NCBI RefSeq assembly: GCF_000332455.1
Contig: NZ_AOGY02000072.1
Span: forward strand, 141,501-205,500
Length of the DNA: 64,000 bases
Direction of reading: 5' to 3'
Source: Leptospira vanthielii serovar Holland str. Waz Holland = ATCC 700522
Lineage (GTDB): Bacteria > Spirochaetota > Leptospiria > Leptospirales > Leptospiraceae
A program made the position numbers and the translations under genes. Shown here piece after piece: positions 53,266 to 61,082 of this stretch (positions within the stretch are counted from its first letter, which is position 1; every line of letters begins with the position of its first letter). A model generated the notes under the pieces. It did not search any database. It saw nothing but the letters and a program-made list of their open reading frames with translations, and was not told the origin of the DNA.

Positions 53266-55738
53266 AGTAAATGTGATTTATTCCATAACCGTCATTTCCG
53301 TAGTATTCAACACTACGATGGCATTCATTATTTACTCTCTTTCCAAACATTCTAAATCAGAAGTTAAACTTGGTTATACGGCCATTTTCCTAACGGTTCT
53401 CGTGTTCCGAAACTTTGCACTCTATTTGTTTGGTGAAGGTAGCCAGAAAATATTTTTTTTCTTTTCTGAAAGTTTCGCCATTTTTGGCTCTTATCTTTTG
53501 GTTGCGGCCGTATCCCCCATCATTACAAAAAGAATCAGCTTACCTTATTTATATGCTCTATGTATTTCAATATACGTTTTATTTGTATCTCTTCTCCTAA
53601 CGGAAATTTCGTTTTTTTGGATGACTTTGCCTTCTTCCATTTTTAATGCGGGAGTTCTTTTTTTATTTGGAATCACGGTTTTTATGTTAAATACATACCC
53701 AAGTGCATTTCGTTTCTATTTTTTAGCTGTTTGTTTGATCATAGCCCTACAAAGGATTACCTTCCCCTATCTTTTTGGTTTGGAATGGTATAGGCCTCTG
53801 GGTTATATCATTAATACATTATTTATGTTTCTATTTGGAGTTGGGTGTATCCTCTTCAACTTCAACATACAAACCAAAAAGTTAAACCTATCACTCGAAG
53901 AACTAGAGTTATTACAAAAAACTATTAAAGATGTAAATGTTCGTCTTCTGATTATGTATAATCAACTTCCAGCAATTATTTATAATATAGAATTTTTACC
54001 AGAACCAAGAACCTCCTACATTAGCCCCAAAATGGAAGAAATTACAGGATATGGATTGAATTTTTTCTATGAAAATCCCGATTTTTTTAAAGATATAGTC
54101 ATCCCGGAAGACCAACATAAGATTTCAGAACTTTATGCTGGCCATTCGCCAATCATACTTCGAATGATCCACGCAAATGGGTCTTTGATTTGGACTGAAC
54201 ATTATGTAAATGTATCGTTTGATATATTGGAAATTGAAAAAAGAATCGATGTGGTTGCCCTTGATATTACTAAATCTAAAAAAACTGAAATCTCTCTACT
54301 TCAGGAGAAAAACTTAAACTCTACTGTTTTTGACAATGCAGCAAATTTAATTTTATTAACAGATGCAAATGGATTAATCGAGAGTATCAACTCAGCAGCC
54401 CAAACCATTTTAGGAATGAGAAAATCAGAAGTCATAGGGAAATACATCCAGAATGTCATTTTACTTCCAGAAGACAGAGGATACTTAAAAGATGTTTTGG
54501 ATGATGTGAATGAAATTCAAAACATCGCGGAAAGTTTAATCTTACGTTGCGTTACAAATTCTAACCAAGTTCTTTTTTTAGAATGGCGACTTGGTATCAT
54601 TCGTGATAATCGAAACGAACCGTTAAAAATTATATGGATTGGAATTGACCAAACTTCAAAACGTGCTGCGGAAATTGAACTCAAAGAGTTAAACAAATCT
54701 TTGGAAGAGAAAGTTAGAGCGAGGACCAAAGAACTCCAATCCAGTAACTTTGAACTTAACTCCGCACTCTATGCTTTAAGAGAAGCTCAACAAAAGTTAA
54801 TTCAAAATGAAAAGATGGTCTCTCTGGGACAACTTGTATCAGGACTTGCCCATGAAATCAACAATCCTATTGGAATGATTAAGTCTTCTGTTGAAACATT
54901 AGTATCTGAATGGGAAGAAGAAAGTATCCATGATTCAAGTATACGGATTAGCGAATTAATCCAATCCATTCTAGATACAGATTCCGGTGGCCTTCGTATC
55001 TTAACTGGACTTTCTAACAGACAAGCACGTAAATCTCTTACCGAAAGCTTCAAACAACACTCGGTCCCATTTGAAGAAGAACTTGCCGAACTTTTTGTCG
55101 ATTCAGGAATACGAAACCTTTCTAACCCGATGATTTCAAAAATCAAAAATGTAATTCGAAACAAACAAGACTTTCAAACATTAAGAAGACTACTACTCGT
55201 TAAACAATCTTCCGAACATATTTTATACTCAGTGAAAAGGCTTTCAAAGATCACCTATACACTAAAAAATTTTGCTGGTTTACAATCCAACTTAGAACTC
55301 ACTGATTATTTATTAACCGACACAATTCATTCTGCAATTTCCCTTTATAAAGACCATTTTTTAAGAGATATTAATTTGATATTGAATCTGGAGTATAGCG
55401 GAAATGTTCGGTGTATACAAGGTGATTTAGTCCAACTCTGGGGCCAAATCATTTGGAATTCTATACAGGCTGTTGCATCCAAAGGTACAATACAAATTCG
55501 TAGTTTCAAAAAATCAGAAACTGTTTTTGTGGAAATCGAAGACTCCGGTGTGGGGATACCTCAAGACAACCATTCAAAAATCTTTATGCCTTTTTTCTCA
55601 ACGAAAACAACAGGCGATGGCTTAGGGCTTGGACTTTATCTTGTAAAAGAAATAGCAAACAGGCACAATGCAAACGTAGACTTTGAATCTACGCCAGGTA
55701 GAACCATTTTTAAGGTTAGTTTTCCATTAACTACTTAA
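53252..55738 (+). CDS. PAS-containing membrane sensor histidine kinase
   Basis: An 828-residue kinase. About seven N-terminal membrane helices (~1-205), a coiled linker, two PAS domains (~228-345, ~350-480), a coiled coil (LEEKVRARTKELQ), a HisKA box with SLGQLVSGLAHEINNPIGMIKSS, a helical insert of about 140 residues, and a HATPase with GDGLGLGLYLVKEIANRH. The insert separates the His helix from VKRLSKITYTLKNFAG. It is the last gene of the chemosensory unit, coupled to the second receiver, which it may phosphorylate. Its stop overlaps the convergent purM by eight bases. Confidence 0.85.
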   Translation: MFPFEVNVIYSITVISVVFNTTMAFIIYSLSKHSKSEVKLGYTAIFLTVLVFRNFALYLFGEGSQKIFFFFSESFAIFGSYLLVAAVSPIITKRISLPYLYALCISIYVLFVSLLLTEISFFWMTLPSSIFNAGVLFLFGITVFMLNTYPSAFRFYFLAVCLIIALQRITFPYLFGLEWYRPLGYIINTLFMFLFGVGCILFNFNIQTKKLNLSLEELELLQKTIKDVNVRLLIMYNQLPAIIYNIEFLPEPRTSYISPKMEEITGYGLNFFYENPDFFKDIVIPEDQHKISELYAGHSPIILRMIHANGSLIWTEHYVNVSFDILEIEKRIDVVALDITKSKKTEISLLQEKNLNSTVFDNAANLILLTDANGLIESINSAAQTILGMRKSEVIGKYIQNVILLPEDRGYLKDVLDDVNEIQNIAESLILRCVTNSNQVLFLEWRLGIIRDNRNEPLKIIWIGIDQTSKRAAEIELKELNKSLEEKVRARTKELQSSNFELNSALYALREAQQKLIQNEKMVSLGQLVSGLAHEINNPIGMIKSSVETLVSEWEEESIHDSSIRISELIQSILDTDSGGLRILTGLSNRQARKSLTESFKQHSVPFEEELAELFVDSGIRNLSNPMISKIKNVIRNKQDFQTLRRLLLVKQSSEHILYSVKRLSKITYTLKNFAGLQSNLELTDYLLTDTIHSAISLYKDHFLRDINLILNLEYSGNVRCIQGDLVQLWGQIIWNSIQAVASKGTIQIRSFKKSETVFVEIEDSGVGIPQDNHSKIFMPFFSTKTTGDGLGLGLYLVKEIANRHNANVDFESTPGRTIFKVSFPLTT

Positions 55739-56756
55739 TGGTAATTTTCCCAGTGGTATTAGTTTTACCAATCAAATGAGCTTTTTCACCAAGAGTTTGT
55801 AGTTCACTCATCACCACATCCGCTTGAGATGGGTCTACCACAAGAATGTAACCAATTCCCATGTTAAAAGTTCCAAACATATCATGACGATCCAATGAAT
55901 GATCCTTTTCTAGTTTGGAAAAAACATAACTTTCTGGAAGATTACTTATTTCTGCACCAATACCTGCAGGTAACACCCGAGGAATATTTTCGTAAAATCC
56001 TCCTCCGGTGATATGAACCATTCCTTTGATAGAAAACTTTTCAATTAATGATAAAATTGTTTTTACGTAAATTTTAGTGGGTTGGAAGACATGATTTTTC
56101 AAAAAATCCAAATCACTTGAGGAAGTTGGCAATTTTCCATCTTTTAATAAGATTCTTCGGATGAGCGAAAAACCGTTGCTATGTGGCCCAGAAGATCCAA
56201 GACCAATAATAGAATCACCAGGATTGATGGTAAGTCCATTAATCATCTTTTGTTTTTCAACAACACCAACCACAAAACCAGCTAAATCGTATTCATCATC
56301 TGGCATAACACCTGGATGTTCTGCAGTTTCTCCACCAACAAGTGCACAATCAGCTAATTTACAACCTCTTACAATTCCCGATACAATGGCTTCCATACGT
56401 GGTAAAAAAAGTTTACCACAAGCAATATAATCTTGAAAAAACAATGGTTTTCCACCATTGACAAGGATATCATTCACACACATGGCAACCAAATCAATTC
56501 CAACAGTATCATGAATGTCTAATAACCGTGCGATTTGAAGTTTCGTGCCAACACCATCAGTTCCAGACAAAAGAATTGGCTCGTTATATGATTTCAAAAA
56601 ACTAACATCGTAACAGGCGGCAAAACCACCAAGCCCACCCAAAACATTTTTGTTATGAGTCGATGCTACATTTGATTTGATTCTTTTTACAAACTCTTGT
56701 CCTTTTTCGGTATCAACACCTGCTTCTTTATATGTAATTTTATTTGCATCAGACAT
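55731..56756 (-). CDS. purM: Phosphoribosylformylglycinamidine cyclo-ligase PurM
   Basis: Fifth step of purine synthesis, closing the imidazole ring to give AIR. Seen: YKEAGVDTEKGQEFVKRIK, SGTDGVGTKLQIA, DLVAMCVNDILVNGGKPLFFQDY, LVGGETAEHPGVMPDDEYDLAGF and HITGGGFYENIPRVLP. The ATG at 56756 sits inside the murI 3' end (eight-base overlap). Length 341 is normal. Confidence 0.95.
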   Translation of the reverse strand: MSDANKITYKEAGVDTEKGQEFVKRIKSNVASTHNKNVLGGLGGFAACYDVSFLKSYNEPILLSGTDGVGTKLQIARLLDIHDTVGIDLVAMCVNDILVNGGKPLFFQDYIACGKLFLPRMEAIVSGIVRGCKLADCALVGGETAEHPGVMPDDEYDLAGFVVGVVEKQKMINGLTINPGDSIIGLGSSGPHSNGFSLIRRILLKDGKLPTSSSDLDFLKNHVFQPTKIYVKTILSLIEKFSIKGMVHITGGGFYENIPRVLPAGIGAEISNLPESYVFSKLEKDHSLDRHDMFGTFNMGIGYILVVDPSQADVVMSELQTLGEKAHLIGKTNTTGKITIK

Positions 56757-57558
56757 GGAGTTTTCCTGTAGTAGTGTTGATAAGGGAAAGAGTATGGTTC
56801 GGTGTGATTGTTTTAGCAATCCTTCCTGCCAAATGTACGTAATCAGAATCCGAAGTGTTCAAAAGAATATCTAATTGGTTTTTATTTTCTTGGAAGTCAG
56901 GTAAATTTAAAACTCGTTTTATATTTTGTGTAGTTCCCAAATTTCCGTCATATACTTTTACCTTAGGATAATTATAAAGAATTCTTTCTTTGAGAAAAAC
57001 ATAGTGAGTACAACCTAAAACAAAAACATCACAGTCTTTAACTACAGTTTTGATCTTGGATTCAAATAAATTCCAAGCATCTTCCCAAAGATCTTTATCA
57101 ATGAGTTTGGCTAAACCTTCACAAGCAACAGGAAGGATCTCTGTGCCAACAGGAAAACCAGAGACTAAGTTTTTAAATTTATCTTCCCTTAAGGTGAGCT
57201 CTGTGGCAAACACAGCAATTTTGACTCCAGGATTCTGATTTACCGCCGGTTTCAAGGCAGGTTCCATTCCAAAAATCGGAATCGAATGTTTTGCTCGAAG
57301 AAAATCGGCTGCAGCTGAAGTTGCCGTGTTACAGGCAAACAAAACGGCTTCACAATTTTTTTCTAATAAATACTCAAAGGCATTTTTCGAAAGTTCCAAA
57401 ACTTCGGATTTAGATTTTTGACCATAAGGAGAATTTACCAAATCGCCAAAGTAGATATAATCAATATTGGATGTTTCCTTCCAAAGTGTTCTAAGGACAG
57501 AAAGTCCTCCAAGACCCGAATCAAAAATCCCAATTTTATATCTTCCGCGAGAATTCAT
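56749..57558 (-). CDS. murI: Glutamate racemase MurI
   Basis: Makes D-glutamate for peptidoglycan. The two catalytic cysteines appear in FACNTATSAAADF and LGCTHYVFLKE, and the substrate-binding start is GIFDSGLGGLSVLRTL. Length 269 is normal. The start follows the aminotransferase stop without a gap, within htrA-aminotransferase-murI-purM. Confidence 0.94.
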   Translation of the reverse strand: MNSRGRYKIGIFDSGLGGLSVLRTLWKETSNIDYIYFGDLVNSPYGQKSKSEVLELSKNAFEYLLEKNCEAVLFACNTATSAAADFLRAKHSIPIFGMEPALKPAVNQNPGVKIAVFATELTLREDKFKNLVSGFPVGTEILPVACEGLAKLIDKDLWEDAWNLFESKIKTVVKDCDVFVLGCTHYVFLKERILYNYPKVKVYDGNLGTTQNIKRVLNLPDFQENKNQLDILLNTSDSDYVHLAGRIAKTITPNHTLSLINTTTGKLHV

Positions 57559-58860
57559 TTAGGATGCTAAATACTTCCTGATATTTTCTGCGAGAGTTTT
57601 ATAGATCCATTCAAATTTTGTCTCGTCTTCTTCAAGTAAGGTGACCCTAAATCCATTTCGGTTACAACAAAAAGAACTAAGTGGAACCACACAAATCCCT
57701 GCAGAGGCTAACAGATGTAAAACGAATCTTCTATCAAGAGCTGCTTTATCCATGAGTGGAGCCACAAAGTCACGAACCTTTGTATTGGAGATAGGAAGAG
57801 TCATCTGTGGCTTCAAAGCACCGTCTTCAAATAAAACAGTTAAATAAAACGCACCCTTGGGTTGGATGACTTTCACTCCAGGAATTCCCGAAAGGAATGC
57901 TGTTGCTTTCTCTGCACGTTTTTTGAACTTTTCATTTCTAAACTTTAAATGATTTAAAAATTCAGGATGAGAGTATACAAGCGGAATGGAAAGTTGTGGA
58001 AGGGTGGTAGAACAAACTTCCAACATTTTTGCATCTAACAATGATTTAATGTATCTTTCGAAGGTTGGATCGTTTTTACGATTAAAAACTTCAAGCCAAC
58101 CGCAGCGAGCACCAGGCCATGGAAATTCTTTGGAGATAGATCTTAAAGCAAACCCACAAACTTTATCGCCAATGACTTCGGATAAGTGAATACTCCCCCA
58201 TTCCGAATAATTTACATGGGCATAGGTTTCATCGCAAATTAAGATGATGTCATATTTTTCGCAAATTTTGACAATCTCTCGCATGACTTCCTTAGGATAT
58301 ACAGCACCAGTAGGATTGTCTGGATTGATGAGAAGAATTCCCGCAATCGAATCGTTATATTTTACTTTGTTTTCAATGTCTTGTAAATCAGGCATCCAAT
58401 CGTTGTCAGGATTTAGTTCATAAGTTAGGTGTTCGTATCCAGAATGTGCCGCTTCAGCAGAAGATAACGTAGAATAGGCGGGAGAAGGTCCAAGAATCCT
58501 TGCTTCTCGTCTCATAAATCCGAATATTTTTGCAACCGCATCCCCAAGGCCATTAAAAAAAAGGATGTCCTCGGAAGTGATCTGGGCCCCACCTCTTTCA
58601 TTCACTTTGGTTGCTAAAAATTTGCGAGTGGTTTCATCCCCTTGGGTTGCCGTATAGGCCCAAGATTTGTTTTGGGCGACAAGTCCACTGACAATGTCCT
58701 TCATCCAATTCGGGACGGATTCTCCCTTTTGGATCGGGTCTCCAATATTTTCCCAGGTGATAGTAACTCCCATTGCCTCGATTTGTTTGGCAAGGGCGAC
58801 AATCTGGCGGATTTCATAAATGAGTGCATCAGCACCCGAATGGACTATATTTCTTCTCAT
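57559..58860 (-). CDS. PLP-dependent class I/II aminotransferase
   Basis: A 433-residue fold-type I aminotransferase. Seen: ENIGDPIQKGE, SWAYTATQGDETTRKFL, LLINPDNPTGAVYPKEV, ILICDETYAHVNYS and SISKEFPWPGARCGWLEV, with the Schiff-base Lys in SISKEF. It resembles the aspartate/alanine transaminase group, but the SISKEFPWPGARCGW stretch is unlike AspC and the amino-acid specificity cannot be read from sequence. It lies between htrA and murI with very short spacing. Confidence 0.85.
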   Translation of the reverse strand: MRRNIVHSGADALIYEIRQIVALAKQIEAMGVTITWENIGDPIQKGESVPNWMKDIVSGLVAQNKSWAYTATQGDETTRKFLATKVNERGGAQITSEDILFFNGLGDAVAKIFGFMRREARILGPSPAYSTLSSAEAAHSGYEHLTYELNPDNDWMPDLQDIENKVKYNDSIAGILLINPDNPTGAVYPKEVMREIVKICEKYDIILICDETYAHVNYSEWGSIHLSEVIGDKVCGFALRSISKEFPWPGARCGWLEVFNRKNDPTFERYIKSLLDAKMLEVCSTTLPQLSIPLVYSHPEFLNHLKFRNEKFKKRAEKATAFLSGIPGVKVIQPKGAFYLTVLFEDGALKPQMTLPISNTKVRDFVAPLMDKAALDRRFVLHLLASAGICVVPLSSFCCNRNGFRVTLLEEDETKFEWIYKTLAENIRKYLAS

Positions 58861-58865
58861 AAAAT

Positions 58866-59993
58866 TTACTGGCCTTTTTTATAGGCGGCCTCGACCAAAG
58901 GGATCGATAATTCCATCTCTTGGGTATCCCTTAATATCTTCAACCGTAAGACGCCTCCCAAACCAACAAGTCCCACTTGTTCGCGCAAATCATTGATATG
59001 GCGGATCTGAAGGCCATTGGCCCCCTCAATAAAGTCGTAACGCCGCAGTCCCCCTTTTTCCGCAGAGGAATTGGGTTCGATATCATAGACCAAAACACCC
59101 ACCGTTTCCCCAGGAATTCCGAGTGATTTCCTATGGTCTGGGAGGGGAGCCGTAGCCATCACGCCAAGCGTTGCCGGACGGATGTTCTGTCCTACATTTT
59201 GTTCAATTTGACGAAGCACCCTTTTGGCATAATTGATGGGAATGGCAAACCCGATCCCGGCGCTCGCACCAGAAGAAGAACGGATCATACGGTTGATTCC
59301 CACCACTTCCCCATAGATATTGAGTAGCGGACCACCACTGGATCCGGGGTTGATGGCTGTATCCGTTTGGATATGGGTTTGGCCCGTTTCATCCAAATCC
59401 TCCCGGGACTTGGCGGAGACCACACCCACAGTAAAAGTCTTTTCAAGTCCATAAGGCGAACCTACAGCAATAGCCCAGTCCCCCACTTCAATTTCATCGG
59501 AATTTCCAAGAAAGGCTGGAGTAAAACGGTCGTTACTTGGGATTTTCAAAAGAGCAATATCTGCCCGTTCATGGCTTCCCACGTATCGTGCCGGGAAAAT
59601 GCGACCATCTGACATGATGATTTCAATGATCTCTGCATTTTTAATGACATGGTAATTTGTGACAACAAACCCCCTTTCATCAATGATGAATCCACTCCCA
59701 ATGGACGAAATCCGATCTTCTCGACTTTCTCCAAATGCATAAGGATGGAAAATCATCTCCGTTTTTTTCGTACGTATTGAGACTACAAATTGTTGGGCTT
59801 CACGGTAAACGTTCCGAAAACTGGTTTGGATTTGGATGGCTTGGCTTTGTTTGCTAGAAGAAATCGGTTTTGGGGAAGCAAACAATTTTGTTACAGCTGA
59901 TCGAATCTCCGGAAAGAAGATCGCAAACAAAAGTACAAAAACTAAAGCAAAGTTAATGTAGACGACTGGCGGAATCGAAGTTTTTCTTTCCAT
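58866..59993 (-). CDS. htrA: HtrA/DegP-type serine protease with PDZ domain
   Basis: A 375-residue envelope protease. An N-terminal hydrophobic helix (VVYINFALVFVLLFAIFF) anchors or exports it; then FVVTNYHVIKNAEIIEI (catalytic His), ERADIALLKI (Asp) and TAINPGSSGGPLLN (Ser), and one C-terminal PDZ domain (GVLVYDIEPNSSAEKGGL). It resembles DegS-like proteins with a single PDZ. Its ATG lies three bases from the divergent aminopeptidase ATG. Confidence 0.92.
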   Translation of the reverse strand: MERKTSIPPVVYINFALVFVLLFAIFFPEIRSAVTKLFASPKPISSSKQSQAIQIQTSFRNVYREAQQFVVSIRTKKTEMIFHPYAFGESREDRISSIGSGFIIDERGFVVTNYHVIKNAEIIEIIMSDGRIFPARYVGSHERADIALLKIPSNDRFTPAFLGNSDEIEVGDWAIAVGSPYGLEKTFTVGVVSAKSREDLDETGQTHIQTDTAINPGSSGGPLLNIYGEVVGINRMIRSSSGASAGIGFAIPINYAKRVLRQIEQNVGQNIRPATLGVMATAPLPDHRKSLGIPGETVGVLVYDIEPNSSAEKGGLRRYDFIEGANGLQIRHINDLREQVGLVGLGGVLRLKILRDTQEMELSIPLVEAAYKKGQ

Positions 59994-59996
59994 AGA

Positions 59997-61082
59997 ATGC
60001 CAAAACCCCTTCCACTTTTGTCGATTCCCCTTCCTTGTCGAACCAAAAAGATTCCAAGAATATTTACGGTTTTACTACTTCCCATTTTTCTTTCTGGGTG
60101 TTTGCCGTATTTATTTCACTTAGGTAAGGAACAATCTTCCATTATCTTGGGTCGTGAAAAAATCGAAGATATTCTAAACCTACCAGGCTTGGATTTAAAA
60201 ACAAAACAAAAATTATATTTAATCCAAGATGCCAGAAATTTTGCCATCGGGGAACTAGCGCTAAATGAAAAAGGAGGGTTTGAATACTATACAAAATTAG
60301 AAAGGGAAGAAATCGGTTGGAATGTTAGCGCTTCGGAAGCATTAGAATTAAAATCCTATACATGGTGGTTTCCCATAGCAGGCACTGTTCCCTACAAAGG
60401 ATTTTTTGATAAACAAATGGCAATCGCACTCGAAAAAGAATTACAATCCGAAGGATTTGATACTCGCATCCGTGCTATTGGTGGATACTCGACACTTGGT
60501 TGGTTTTCTGATCCAGTATTATCACCTCAACTCAGTTGGCCTGATCATAGACTTGTTGGTCTTGTCTTTCACGAAATGTCTCATTCCACCGTTTATTTAC
60601 CCGGAGACTCTACACTAAATGAATCTTATGCAAGTTATGTGGAAGAAAAAGGTATCGAAATATATTATACAAAAAAAGAGGGTGAAGCTAGTATCCATTT
60701 ACAAAAGTTTAAAAAAGAAAAGGTTCGCAGAGAAGTAACATTAAATCTTTTAAAAAAATATGCAGAGGAACTAAAAACTCTCTACTCATCTACATTGGAT
60801 ATAGAAAACAAATGGATCCAAAAAAAATCCATTACGGCAAAATTCAAAGAAGAAGTGATTTTGAAAAAATTAGTTCCAGAAGAAAAATCCAAAGAATTTT
60901 TAGCACGCGAATGGAATAACGAAGATTTTTTAGGCGCTCTTCGTTACCATTCTGGAGAAGTCAGTTTTGAGTCTTTATTTCTGAAATCAGGAAAAAACTT
61001 CCAACAGTTTCATAAAGAAGTAAAAAAACTCTTTGATTTACCGGAAGAAGACCGAAAACAATTTTTAAACAAAAATCTTTAA
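59997..61082 (+). CDS. Predicted zinc aminopeptidase lipoprotein (COG4324-type)
   Basis: A 361-residue lipoprotein: lipobox LSGC near residue 35 after a hydrophobic stretch (IFTVLLLPIF). The domain shows IGWNVSASEALELKSYTWWFPIAGTVPYKGFFD, the zinc motif VFHEMSHSTVYLPGD and LNESYASYVEEKG, matching predicted aminopeptidases of COG4324. The start at 59997 leaves three bases to the divergent htrA; a TTG at 60018 is an alternative giving a shorter basic head. Its stop overlaps the next convergent gene by four bases. Confidence 0.8.
   Translation: MPKPLPLLSIPLPCRTKKIPRIFTVLLLPIFLSGCLPYLFHLGKEQSSIILGREKIEDILNLPGLDLKTKQKLYLIQDARNFAIGELALNEKGGFEYYTKLEREEIGWNVSASEALELKSYTWWFPIAGTVPYKGFFDKQMAIALEKELQSEGFDTRIRAIGGYSTLGWFSDPVLSPQLSWPDHRLVGLVFHEMSHSTVYLPGDSTLNESYASYVEEKGIEIYYTKKEGEASIHLQKFKKEKVRREVTLNLLKKYAEELKTLYSSTLDIENKWIQKKSITAKFKEEVILKKLVPEEKSKEFLAREWNNEDFLGALRYHSGEVSFESLFLKSGKNFQQFHKEVKKLFDLPEEDRKQFLNKNL

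Noticed and set aside
46081..55738. Idea that the chemosensory unit is a mobile island
   Set aside because: No integrase, repeat, tRNA or base-composition break was seen at either edge, and the flanking genes are ordinary chromosomal ones.
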